A DNA stretch of 64,000 bases. Origin: Geobacter sp. AOG1. Its GTDB lineage: Bacteria; Desulfobacterota; Desulfuromonadia; Geobacterales; Geobacteraceae. A model generated the notes under the pieces. That model saw nothing but the letters and a program-made list of their open reading frames with translations. It was not told the origin of the DNA and ran no database searches. Below, piece by piece: positions 39,373 through 47,854 of this stretch. Location of the stretch: assembly GCF_019972315.1 (NCBI RefSeq), contig NZ_BLIZ01000001.1:880513-944512 (forward strand). The letters are read 5' to 3'. A program made the translations under genes and the position numbers. How positions within the stretch are numbered: position 1 is the stretch's first letter; each line of letters opens with the position of its first letter.

Positions 39373-39871
39373 TTTGGTTGTACGCCTCTTGCAGTTCCGG
39401 GGTAGCCAATGCACCCGACCAGCACTCCTCCGTCTCCAGCGTCTTGAACTCTTCCATCGGACCCATGGCGCGGATCCGCTCCGTCAACTCCGTCACCACC
39501 TCGACCCATTTTCCCCCCTCGGCAGCCGAGACCCAGGAAAACTGGAGGCGGTTCAGGTCGACGCCGACGAAGTCCAGCAGCCCCCGGAAAGCGGCAAACC
39601 GGCGCCGGGCATGGAGGTTCCCCGCCATGTAATGGCAATCGCCGGGATGGCAGCCGGAAACCAGCACCCCGTCGGCACCGCGCTGGAAGGCGCGAAGGAT
39701 GAAAACCGGGTCGATCCGCCCGGTGCAGGGAAACTTGAGAACCCGGACGTTGCTCGGGTACTGGAGCCGGCTCGTCCCGGCCAGGTCCGCGCCGGCATAG
39801 GTGCACCAGGTGCAGACGAAGGCAACTATTTTCGGTTCAAAGTCATGTTTTTCTTTGGTTTCGTGCATCAT
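39368..39871 (-). CDS. floxD: MvhD/FloxD-type 2Fe-2S electron-transfer subunit
   Basis: MvhD-type subunits link an electron donor to HdrA. The 167-residue protein has FVCTWCTYAGADLAG, FPCTGRIDP and GCHPGDCHY, which supply the cluster cysteines of the family. AGGA lies just before the double ATG (39871 or 39868). The gene stands between hdrA and floxC, as in Desulfovibrio. Its stop codon lies inside an inverted repeat. Confidence 0.9.
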   Translation of the reverse strand: MMHETKEKHDFEPKIVAFVCTWCTYAGADLAGTSRLQYPSNVRVLKFPCTGRIDPVFILRAFQRGADGVLVSGCHPGDCHYMAGNLHARRRFAAFRGLLDFVGVDLNRLQFSWVSAAEGGKWVEVVTELTERIRAMGPMEEFKTLETEECWSGALATPELQEAYNQI

Positions 39872-39889
39872 TTCCTCACATCATTCGGA

Positions 39890-40003
39890 ACGAGCAAGTT
39901 TTCGTCAGATCAAGGAAGGCAAGTTCCGGCGCGGAGACGTAGCAGCGCTACGTCGCACAAGAAGGAGCGAAGTCTGACGCCGAGCTGGCGGAAAATCACT
40001 CGT
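39890..40003. repeat. GTACGCC-type repeat element, variant core (copy 3)
   Basis: The core here is ACGTAGCAGCGCTACGT (39937-39953), but the flanks keep the family words: TTTTCGTCAGATCAAGG on the left, CGCACAA after the core and GAGCTGGCGGAAAATC on the right. The same TTCGTCAGATCAAGG start is found in the copy at 58303-58497. It fills the gap between hdrA and floxD. Confidence 0.78.
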
Positions 40004-42001
40004 TCATAACGCTTCGATCATTGCCATGACCTGCTCGTCCGTATACCCGTCCAGTTCCACGGATTTGGACGGGCAGGTTGCCTGGCAGGTACCACAGCCG
40101 CCGCAGACGCCGGGGTTGACGTAGGCCACCACCCGGACCAGGTTCCCCTGCCGGTCGCGAATTTCCTTCTCCTCCACAGCGCCGTAAGGACAGACCTTCT
40201 TGCAGTAGAAGCAAGCGACGCAGTTCCTTTCGTTGACCCGCGCCACAATCGGCTCCCGCTCCAGTTGGTCCTTGGCAAAGAGGGTCATCACCTTGGCCGC
40301 GGCGGCGGAGGCCTGGGAGACGGTGTCCGGGATATCCTTCGGTCCCTGGCAGGCACCTGCCAGATATATCCCGGCCGTTGCGCACTCCACCGGCTTCAGC
40401 TTGGCATGGGCCTCGGAGTAGAAATTGTACGTGTCGTAGGAGATGCCGAGTTTCTGGGCCAGGGAATCGGCTCCTTGCCGGGGCTGAACCGCCGTGGCGA
40501 GGACCACCAGGTCCGCCTCGATCTCCACCTGGACGCCGACCAGCACGTCGCTCCCCATGACCACGATCTTGTCCCCCTTCTGATAGAGGCGGGAGACCAT
40601 GCCGCGGATGTAGACCGCTTCCTCTTCCTCCACCGCACGGCGCCAGAATTCGTCGTAGCTCTTCCCCGGCGTACGGGCATCCATGAAGAAGACGTAGGCC
40701 TGTCCGTCATGGACCTTATGCTTGTAGAGCATGGTGTGCTTGGCGGTGTACATGCAGCAAACCTTGGAGCAGTAGGATATCCCCTTCTCCCTTGCCCGGG
40801 AACCGACGCACTGGACAAAGACCACCTGTTTCGGCTCCCTTCCGTCCGAGGGACGGAGGATCTTGCCGCCGGTGGGGCCGCTGGCCGAGGCGAGGCGCTC
40901 GAAGGTCATCCCGTCGATGACATCGGGGATGGTGCCATGGCCGAATTCCCCGTACCCCTTGATGGAAGAGCCCTTCGGCTTTTCGGCGATGCTGTAGAGC
41001 TCGAATCCGGTTGCGACGACGATGGCCCCCACCGGTTCGGTAATAAGCTCGTCCTGCTGGTCATAATCCACGGCACCGGGACCGCAGACCTTGGCGCAGA
41101 CACCGCACTTGCCGGACTTGAAGTACGTGCAGTTTTCCCGGTCGATAACCGGAGCGTTGGGGACCGCCTGGGGAAACGGGACATAGATGGCCGGCCGGGT
41201 GCCGAGACCGCAGTCGAACTTGCTCTTGATTTTCTTCTGGGGACACTTGGCCATGCAGACGCCGCAGCCGGTGCACTTGTCCATGTCGACGGAGCGGGCC
41301 TTCTTGCGGATGGTAACCTGAAAGTTGCCGATATAGCCGTCGACGTTCTCTATTTCGGACCAGGTGTAGAGCTTGATGTTGGGGTGGTTGGCCACGTCCA
41401 CCATCTTGGGGGTCATGATGCACTGGGAGCAGTCCAGGGTGGGAAACGTCTCGGAAAGTTGGGCCATGTGGCCGCCGATGGAAGGTTCCCGCTCCACCAG
41501 GAGCACCTGGTGGCCGCAATCGGCAATGTCCAGGGCTGCCTGGATGCCGGCGATGCCGCCACCGATGACGAGCGCCCGCTTGGTGATGGGAACGGTGATC
41601 GGCTGGAGTGCCTTGTCCTTCTTCACCCGTTCCACCATAAGCCTTACGATGTCGATCGCCTTGGCTGTCGCTTCCTCCCGGTCCTCGTGGACCCAGGAGC
41701 AATGCTCGCGGATGTTGGCCATCTCGCAGAGAAACGGATTCAGGCCCGCAGCCTTCGCAGCATTGCGGAAGGTCTTCTCGTGCATGCGGGGGGAACAGGC
41801 TGCGACCACAAGTCCGTCCAGCTTGTGCTCAGCCACCGCCTTCTTGAGGAGCCCCTGCCCCGGATCGGAGCACATGTACTTGTAGTCGGTGGCATAGGCC
41901 ACGCCGGAGATGTGACCGGCAGCCTCAGCCACCCGCTCCACGTCAACCGTTCTCGATATGTTCTCACCACAGTGGCAGACAAAAACGCCGATTCTGGACA
42001 T
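40004..42001 (-). CDS. hdrA: heterodisulfide reductase subunit A-like protein
   Basis: HdrA is the FAD- and iron-sulfur-rich bifurcating subunit. The 665-residue protein starts MSRIGVFVCHCGENIS and has the FAD-binding motif ALVIGGGIAGIQAALDIAD. Cluster motifs include CTGCGVCMAKCP, CGVCAKVCGPGAVDY, and C-terminal CVACFYCKKVCPYGAVE and CGGCGTCQATCPSKS. The ATG at 42001 has GAGG six bases upstream. The frame is continuous, with no in-frame UGA, so no selenocysteine is used. It is the third gene of the operon. Confidence 0.94.
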   Translation of the reverse strand: MSRIGVFVCHCGENISRTVDVERVAEAAGHISGVAYATDYKYMCSDPGQGLLKKAVAEHKLDGLVVAACSPRMHEKTFRNAAKAAGLNPFLCEMANIREHCSWVHEDREEATAKAIDIVRLMVERVKKDKALQPITVPITKRALVIGGGIAGIQAALDIADCGHQVLLVEREPSIGGHMAQLSETFPTLDCSQCIMTPKMVDVANHPNIKLYTWSEIENVDGYIGNFQVTIRKKARSVDMDKCTGCGVCMAKCPQKKIKSKFDCGLGTRPAIYVPFPQAVPNAPVIDRENCTYFKSGKCGVCAKVCGPGAVDYDQQDELITEPVGAIVVATGFELYSIAEKPKGSSIKGYGEFGHGTIPDVIDGMTFERLASASGPTGGKILRPSDGREPKQVVFVQCVGSRAREKGISYCSKVCCMYTAKHTMLYKHKVHDGQAYVFFMDARTPGKSYDEFWRRAVEEEEAVYIRGMVSRLYQKGDKIVVMGSDVLVGVQVEIEADLVVLATAVQPRQGADSLAQKLGISYDTYNFYSEAHAKLKPVECATAGIYLAGACQGPKDIPDTVSQASAAAAKVMTLFAKDQLEREPIVARVNERNCVACFYCKKVCPYGAVEEKEIRDRQGNLVRVVAYVNPGVCGGCGTCQATCPSKSVELDGYTDEQVMAMIEAL

Positions 42002-42022
42002 GTAAAACCTCAAAAAAAATCG

Positions 42023-42119
42023 TTTACCACAGAGGACACAGAGGATATCGGAGGCAACCCCGATAAGCCCGAAAGTTTTTGCCTTTTCTCGGGGTTCTTC
42101 CGCTCCCTCTGTGGTTAAA
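42023..42119. repeat. inverted-repeat element, CCACAGAG family (copy 2)
   Basis: The left arm from 42023 reads TTTACCACAGAGGACACAGA, and the right arm on the other strand reads TTTAACCACAGAGGGAGCGG. Arms and inner GGCAACCCCG/CGGGGTTC segments pair. The right end supplies the TAA stop of hdrB. Confidence 0.85.
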
Positions 42120-42999
42120 GCAGTTGTTTCTCCCGCAGAAGCGGCAACGGGTTGACGATCATGCTTTCGAGCCCCAGTTTCCCCGTCGGCACCCCTACCG
42201 CCAGGCCGAGGAGCTGGGTCATGTAGAACACCGGCATCCCGTAGCGGGTGCCGTTGGCCTCTTCAATCTCCTTCTGGCGAATGTCCAGGTTGCCGTGGCA
42301 GAGGGGGCAGGCGACCATGATGCAGTCGGCGCCGGCTCTCTTGGCGGAGGCGAGGATCGCGTTGGAGAGATTGAGGACCACGCCAGGGCGCGACAGGGTG
42401 AAGTTGGCCCCGCAGCACTCCAGCCGGTGGCTCCAGGAGACCGGCTCAGCTCCGGTGGCTGCTATGACGTTCTCCATGATGGTCGGCGCTTCGCAACAGT
42501 CCAGTTCCGGTACATCAGGGGGGCGGGTGAGGAGGCAGCCATAGTAGGTGGCAACCTTCAGACCGGTCAGGGGCTTTTTGACCGCGTCGGCGAGCCTGTC
42601 AAGGCCGTAGTCCTTCGCCAGGATCTCCAGCAGGTGCTTGACTGGCTTTTCCAGGGAAACGGAGCCGGCAATGGCTGTCTCCACCTGCTTTCGCTTGATA
42701 TCGTTCTCCGTCAGCCGGTGCTGGGTAGTCTTGAGCCGGGAGAAGCAGGCAGCGCAGGCAACCGCCAGGTCCCCCTCCACATTGTCGGCGAGGGAGAGAT
42801 TCTTGGCACAGAGAGAGAGGGACAACAGCTCGTCCACGTTGTGGGCCGGGGTGGCACCGCAGCAGAACCAGTCGGGCACTTCCTTCAAGCCGATCCGCAG
42901 GGCCTTGAACACCCCTTTCGTGGACTCGTCGTACTCCTTGGCCGAGGCATGGAGGGAGCAGCCGGGGTAGTAGGAATAGTTCAGCAGGTTCTTCGTCAT
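42115..42999 (-). CDS. hdrB: heterodisulfide reductase subunit B-like protein
   Basis: HdrB holds the disulfide-reducing noncubane clusters. The 294-residue protein has two CCG-domain repeats: YYPGCSLHASAKEYDES, WFCCGATPAH and CAACFSRLK, then YYGCLLTRP, CCEAP, LECCGANF and CPLCHGNLD. AGGA precedes the ATG. The substrate in bacteria is unknown; DsrC-like proteins are proposed in sulfate reducers. Its stop codon lies in a repeat element. Confidence 0.93.
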   Translation of the reverse strand: MTKNLLNYSYYPGCSLHASAKEYDESTKGVFKALRIGLKEVPDWFCCGATPAHNVDELLSLSLCAKNLSLADNVEGDLAVACAACFSRLKTTQHRLTENDIKRKQVETAIAGSVSLEKPVKHLLEILAKDYGLDRLADAVKKPLTGLKVATYYGCLLTRPPDVPELDCCEAPTIMENVIAATGAEPVSWSHRLECCGANFTLSRPGVVLNLSNAILASAKRAGADCIMVACPLCHGNLDIRQKEIEEANGTRYGMPVFYMTQLLGLAVGVPTGKLGLESMIVNPLPLLREKQLL

Positions 43000-43054
43000 G
43001 ATCTTCCTGTCCTTTTACAAGTCGCGCGTCCCGGGTCCCGGGTCCCGGTCTTTA

Positions 43055-43639
43055 TCACGGTGCTTCACCTTTTTTCCGCATCTCCTCGATGCGGGAGAAT
43101 ATCTGCTCGATCTCACCGATGTTCCGGTTCTTCTGGTGGAACACTTTCAGCTTCCCCTTGGTGAGGAGTTTGGGCCCAAGGAGGAAGTCCTTCATGAACT
43201 GGCCGCTCTTTATGTTGAAGACAGCGGCAAGCCGCATCTCGTACTGGCGGCCGTAGGTCTTGATGTTCTCGATGAACAGGCGGTTGGCAAGCTGGACGTA
43301 GCTCTCCTTGGAGGGGCCGTTGGCGTCCCAGGAGAGCTTTCTCAGGGCGTCCATGATGGCAGCCAGGTCCACCTTGTTGGGACAGCGGGTGGAGCAGGTC
43401 TCGCAGGAGGCGCAGTACCAGATGGAGCGACCGGCAAGTACCCGCTCCCACTGGCCGAGCTGGAGCAGACGGACGATCCGGTTGGGGGGGTGCTCCATGA
43501 AGGTGCGCATGGGGCAACCGGCGGAGCATTTACCACACTGGAAACAGCGGCGTACCGAACTGCCGGAAAGGGCCTCCACCTTCCGCACGAATCCGAGGTT
43601 CATGGTCTCGGTGGAGAGGTGCATTTTTGAGTTCTTCAC
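43055..43639 (-). CDS. hdrC: heterodisulfide reductase subunit C-like protein
   Basis: HdrC links HdrA to HdrB through two 4Fe-4S clusters. The 194-residue protein has CFQCGKCSAGCPM and CASCETCSTRCPNKVDL. The start is GTG 43639 with AGGAG five bases upstream. It is the first gene of the seven-gene operon. The 55 bp before hdrB contain tandem CCCGGGT words. Confidence 0.92.
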   Translation of the reverse strand: MKNSKMHLSTETMNLGFVRKVEALSGSSVRRCFQCGKCSAGCPMRTFMEHPPNRIVRLLQLGQWERVLAGRSIWYCASCETCSTRCPNKVDLAAIMDALRKLSWDANGPSKESYVQLANRLFIENIKTYGRQYEMRLAAVFNIKSGQFMKDFLLGPKLLTKGKLKVFHQKNRNIGEIEQIFSRIEEMRKKGEAP

Positions 43640-43803
43640 TGAAACTCCTTTCCTGCCCCGGCGCAGGGTGAATCCATGGATGGTCAGGCGATAGACAGCA
43701 GGGGAAGGGGAAACGTGGCGCGACGGGAGAAGGGTGGCAGGCGCCTGGGACGGGAAGATGCGGTTATCGGCTCTGGACAGCTCTTTTAGTATTGCTAAAA
43801 TTC

Positions 43804-43830
43804 AACAAAACAATAACCCGGTTATTTTGT
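43804..43830. promoter_or_regulatory. AT-rich inverted repeat between divergent hdrC and ABC exporter genes
   Basis: ACAAAACAATAACC and GGTTATTTTGT form an imperfect palindrome around CG. It lies within a 280-bp AT-rich divergent region (43640-43919), where an operator or promoter is expected. On the minus strand a perfect TTGACA lies near 43889-43894, but no good -10 box follows at the right distance. Confidence 0.4.
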
Positions 43831-43919
43831 GGTGGTTACGACTACATATTTAATTATAGTAAAAATCAATAGCATACCGGAAATTCATTTGTCAACAACT
43901 ATTTAGGCGTTCGTCGGTC

Positions 43920-45851
43920 ATGATAAAACAGTGGACACAAAAATGCACATATAACCTTCCCCATCACTCTCATGAGAACTATACCCTTTTCGGTAACAAA
44001 ATGGCAACAAGAGAATGGATACCGGGCAAAGACTTTGACAGGGGGGGGGTAAATGGATTAAAACTGGAACTGTCGTCGCAAAACCAGGCCAATGGATATA
44101 CGGAGCGGACCATTAGCGAACTTGCCAGACTCTACCGCTACATGCGGTCACGCCGGGGGACCTACCTCCTGGGGGGGCTCTTCCTCCTCGGTACCAACAG
44201 CTGCGCCCTTCTCATCCCCTGGCTGATGAAACTGGCGGTTGAAGGGCTCCAGTTTCCCCTGAAGGCGCCACATTCCTCCGTGTACTACGCCCTGCTCATC
44301 ATTGCCGCCGCCCTGCTCCAGGGGATCATCCGCATCTTCTCCCGCACGACCCTGCTCCATGCCGCCCGCCGCATCGAGTTCCAGCTCCGCGAGGAGCTCT
44401 ACGCAAAGCTCCTCGACCTCGACCTCCCCTACTTCAGCCGGGAACGGACGGGGGATATTCTCTCCCGCTTTTCCAACGACCTGACCAACGTCCGGATGCT
44501 CATGGGGTTTGGTGTCCTCAACGTCATCAACACGGTGATCATCTACGTGGCCGCCCTCTTCCTCATGGTCCGCATCAGTCCGAGCCTGACCGCCTTCGCC
44601 ATCATCCCCTTTCCGCTCATGATCCTGATCGTAAAACGCCTCAGTGCCTCCATGTTCCGTCGCTCGAAACGTGCCCAGGAAGAGCTGGCCAGGCTCTCCA
44701 GCCATGTGGAGGAAAACGTCTCCGCCGCCGCCGTGGTCCGGGCCTACTGCCGGGAGGCCGCTCAGATCGACGCATTTCGGGAGATCAACAGTCGCTACCT
44801 GGAAAGCAACATGGGAATGGCGAGGCTTCGGGGGTGGATGATTCCGGTCATGGCCTCCGCCGGGGCGTTCGGCACCCTCATCGTCCTCTTCCTCGGTGGC
44901 AGCCGGGTCATCGCCGGTACTTTCACCCTCGGTGATTTCGTCGCCTTCAACGGCTACCTCGCCATGCTCATCTGGCCAACCATCGTCATGGGGTGGATAC
45001 TCAACCTCATGCAGCGGGGGGCCGCCTCCATGTCGCGGCTGAACCACGTGCTGGAAGCGAGGGGAACGGTCACGGAACCGACCGAACCGGCACCGGTGGA
45101 GCGGTTGCGGGGAGAGATCGAATTTCGAAACCTGGCCTTTTCCTATGGCGATGAGCCGTTCCTTGCAGATATCTCCCTGACCATCAAACCCGGCATGAAG
45201 GTCGGCATCGCCGGTCCGGTCGGGAGCGGCAAGTCTTCCCTGGTTCGGCTCATCCCCCGTCTCTACCCGGTGGCCGATGGCCGGCTCTTCCTCGACGGCA
45301 TCGATGTCAACCGTATCCCCCTCGCCCGCCTCCGTGACGCCATCGGTTTCGTCCCCCAGGAGAGCTTCCTCTTCTCCCGCAGTATCAGGGACAACATCGG
45401 CTACGGAAAGGAAGATGCTGCCCCGGAGGAGATCGCCACAGCTGCCCGCCTCGCCAGCCTGGAAAATGACGTGCACCGGTTCCCTGACGGCTACGATACA
45501 CTGGTGGGGGAACGGGGGGTGACCCTTTCGGGCGGCCAGAAACAGAGGGCGGCCATCGCCCGGGCGCTCCTCAAGGATTCAGCCATCCTGATTCTGGACG
45601 ACCCCCTCTCCGCCGTCGATTCCCGCACCGAGGAGGAGATTTTGGGAAGTCTGGGCGGCTACTACGGCGACCGGACCGTCATCATCGTTTCCCACCGCCT
45701 CTCCGCCCTCCGGGAGTGCGACCTGATCCTGGTGCTGGAAGCGGGAAGGGTGGTGGAACAGGGAAGCCACGAGGACCTGCTGGCCATGGGCGGGCGCTAT
45801 GCAGCCACCTGGCATGAACAGCAGCTGCGGGCGGAGATCGAAAGGCTGTAA
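43920..45851 (+). CDS. ABC exporter half-transporter, degenerate-site partner
   Basis: An ABC transmembrane domain (about residues 80-370, six helices) is fused to a nucleotide-binding domain. Walker A is at 432-440 (GPVGSGKSS), the signature is LSGGQKQR, and Walker B ILILDDP has Asp561 in place of the catalytic glutamate. The H-loop VSHRL is intact. A missing catalytic Glu in one half is typical of heterodimeric exporters (TM287/288, LmrCD type). The next gene supplies the intact Glu. The first 70 residues are poorly conserved and include a 9-G run, so the true start is uncertain; no good ribosome site precedes 43920. Confidence 0.88.
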   Translation: MIKQWTQKCTYNLPHHSHENYTLFGNKMATREWIPGKDFDRGGVNGLKLELSSQNQANGYTERTISELARLYRYMRSRRGTYLLGGLFLLGTNSCALLIPWLMKLAVEGLQFPLKAPHSSVYYALLIIAAALLQGIIRIFSRTTLLHAARRIEFQLREELYAKLLDLDLPYFSRERTGDILSRFSNDLTNVRMLMGFGVLNVINTVIIYVAALFLMVRISPSLTAFAIIPFPLMILIVKRLSASMFRRSKRAQEELARLSSHVEENVSAAAVVRAYCREAAQIDAFREINSRYLESNMGMARLRGWMIPVMASAGAFGTLIVLFLGGSRVIAGTFTLGDFVAFNGYLAMLIWPTIVMGWILNLMQRGAASMSRLNHVLEARGTVTEPTEPAPVERLRGEIEFRNLAFSYGDEPFLADISLTIKPGMKVGIAGPVGSGKSSLVRLIPRLYPVADGRLFLDGIDVNRIPLARLRDAIGFVPQESFLFSRSIRDNIGYGKEDAAPEEIATAARLASLENDVHRFPDGYDTLVGERGVTLSGGQKQRAAIARALLKDSAILILDDPLSAVDSRTEEEILGSLGGYYGDRTVIIVSHRLSALRECDLILVLEAGRVVEQGSHEDLLAMGGRYAATWHEQQLRAEIERL

Positions 45852-45893
45852 TAAAGTCTGCCCCGAGACACAGCAACAAGATAAAAGGCTCTT

Positions 45894-47690
45894 ATGCACT
45901 ACGGCGGCATCTACGAAGACGAAATAGTCGGCAAGGCCTACGACCGGCGCCTCATGGGACGGTTCATCGGTTACCTGCGCCCTTACCGGTTGCTGGTGGC
46001 GGTGACGCTCATCCTGCTCCCCCCCATGGCGGCGGCGCGGCTGGCACAGCCCTACCTCCTCAAGCTGGCCATCGACAACCACATCGTGAAAGGCCAGATG
46101 GAGGGGCTGCCGCTCCTGGCGGGTTGGTTCATTCTCCTTATCCTCGCCGAATCACTCTTCACTTACGCCCAGGTCTGGCTCCTCCAGTACGTGGGGCAGA
46201 AGGTGATGTTCGACCTGCGCCTGGCACTCTTCACCCATGTCCAGCGTATGCCTGCAGCCTTTTTCGACCGGACCCCCACCGGCAGCCTGGTAACCCGGCT
46301 CACCAGCGACGTGGAGGTGCTCGGGGAGATGTTCGCCGCCGGAATCATCACCATCGTCGGCGATATCATGGTGCTGATCGGGATCATCGGCATCATGCTC
46401 TGGATGAACCTGAAGCTGTCCCTGGTCACCTTCTCCGTGCTCCCGCTCCTCGTCTGGGTCGCCTTTACCTTCCGCCGCCGTATGCGCGAAGCTTTCCGCC
46501 AGGTGCGGGCGCGGCTCGCCAACCTCAACGCCTTCCTGGCCGAAAGCATTGGCGGGATGGCGGTGGTGCAACTCTTCAACCGGCAGGCCCGAGAACAGGA
46601 GGAGTTCACCCGGCTGAATGCCGCCTACCGGGACGCCAATCTGCCGGTCATCAGCTGGGATGCAGCCCTCTACGCCCTTGTGGAAACCCTTTCCTCGGTG
46701 GCGGTGGGGATCATCGTCTGGTACGGCGGAGGGGAGATTCTTCAGGGTGCCCTCACCTTCGGCGCCTTGGTCGCCTTCATCCAGTACATCGAGAAGTTCT
46801 TTTCCCCCATCCGCGACCTGTCCGCCAAGTATTCGATCATGCAGGGGGCGATGGCGGCGCTGGAGAGGATATTCAATCTGCTGGACCGAGAAGAAGCGGA
46901 GGTGCCAACGGGAAAAATGTACGACCCGGGAGCGCAGAAAGAAGCGCCCACCACCGTTCCTCCCGTCCAGACTATCCAGTTTCACGACGTCTGGTTCGCC
47001 TATAGCGGCTACGACTACGTACTGAAGGGGTTCAACCTCTCCCTCCGTCGAGGGGAGACCGTAGCGCTCGTGGGAGAAACCGGCGGGGGAAAGACCACCG
47101 TCACCCGCCTCCTGTCGCGCCTCTATGACGTGCAGCGGGGGATCATCTCCTTCGACGGCACCGACATCCGGGATATCCCTCTCAATGAGTTGCGCAGTCG
47201 GATCGGCGTGGTACTCCAGGACCCCTATCTCTTCACGGGGAGTATCGAATTCAACATCTCCCTAGGTGACGAGAGGGCCCGCCGGCGGGTAGAGGAGGCG
47301 GCGCACATCGTCGGCGCCGACCGCTTCATAAGCCAGCTTCCCAACGGCTACCGGGAAGAGGTGCGGGAGCGGGGGGTGAATCTCTCCGCAGGAGAGCGGC
47401 AGCTCATCTCCTTCGCCCGGGCGGTCGCCTTCGATCCGGAGATCCTCGTCCTCGACGAGGCTACGGCCAGCATAGACACGACCAGCGAACGGCTCATCCA
47501 AGAGGGGCTCCGGGGGCTCATGACGGGGCGTACCTCCCTCGTCGTCGCCCACCGCCTCTCCACCATCCAGGACGCCGACCGAATCGTCGTCATCCACCGA
47601 GGGGAAAAAATGGAGGAGGGAAGCCACCAGGAGCTGCTGGCGATGCGGGGGCTCTACTACCGGCTCTACCAGCTGCAGTTCAGGGATTGA
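45894..47690 (+). CDS. ABC exporter half-transporter, catalytic partner
   Basis: The 598-residue protein has six transmembrane helices and a nucleotide-binding domain with Walker A GETGGGKTT, Walker B ILVLDEATAS with the catalytic Glu, and an H-loop VAHRL. The signature is LSAGERQL instead of LSGGQ. Paired with the first gene, which has a good signature but no Glu, one composite ATP site is fully canonical at each key position and the other degenerate. Substrate unknown; lipid or drug export is common. It lies 42 bp after the first. Confidence 0.9.
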   Translation: MHYGGIYEDEIVGKAYDRRLMGRFIGYLRPYRLLVAVTLILLPPMAAARLAQPYLLKLAIDNHIVKGQMEGLPLLAGWFILLILAESLFTYAQVWLLQYVGQKVMFDLRLALFTHVQRMPAAFFDRTPTGSLVTRLTSDVEVLGEMFAAGIITIVGDIMVLIGIIGIMLWMNLKLSLVTFSVLPLLVWVAFTFRRRMREAFRQVRARLANLNAFLAESIGGMAVVQLFNRQAREQEEFTRLNAAYRDANLPVISWDAALYALVETLSSVAVGIIVWYGGGEILQGALTFGALVAFIQYIEKFFSPIRDLSAKYSIMQGAMAALERIFNLLDREEAEVPTGKMYDPGAQKEAPTTVPPVQTIQFHDVWFAYSGYDYVLKGFNLSLRRGETVALVGETGGGKTTVTRLLSRLYDVQRGIISFDGTDIRDIPLNELRSRIGVVLQDPYLFTGSIEFNISLGDERARRRVEEAAHIVGADRFISQLPNGYREEVRERGVNLSAGERQLISFARAVAFDPEILVLDEATASIDTTSERLIQEGLRGLMTGRTSLVVAHRLSTIQDADRIVVIHRGEKMEEGSHQELLAMRGLYYRLYQLQFRD

Positions 47691-47700
47691 CGCATTTATT

Positions 47701-47827
47701 TTTAACCACAGAGGACACAGCAGTTTTCGCAAAAATCATCACACTACGTATTTTTTCAAATGACGTTGACTTCGATATGTAATGGCCTCGTTATTCCTCT
47801 GCCGCCCTCCGAGTCCTCTGTGGTAAA
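47701..47827. repeat. inverted-repeat element, CCACAGAG family (copy 3)
   Basis: The left arm from 47701 reads TTTAACCACAGAGGACACAG, and the right arm on the other strand reads TTTACCACAGAGGACTCGGA. About 80 AT-rich bases lie between. It fills the gap between the ABC exporter and selB. Confidence 0.85.
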
Positions 47828-47854
47828 CTGCCTTGACTTTAACCGGAGATACCC

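Noticed and set aside
36255-43639. Selenocysteine in the Hdr/Flox proteins, suggested by selB nearby
   Set aside because: All seven frames are continuous with ordinary cysteines at the cluster sites and no in-frame UGA was seen.
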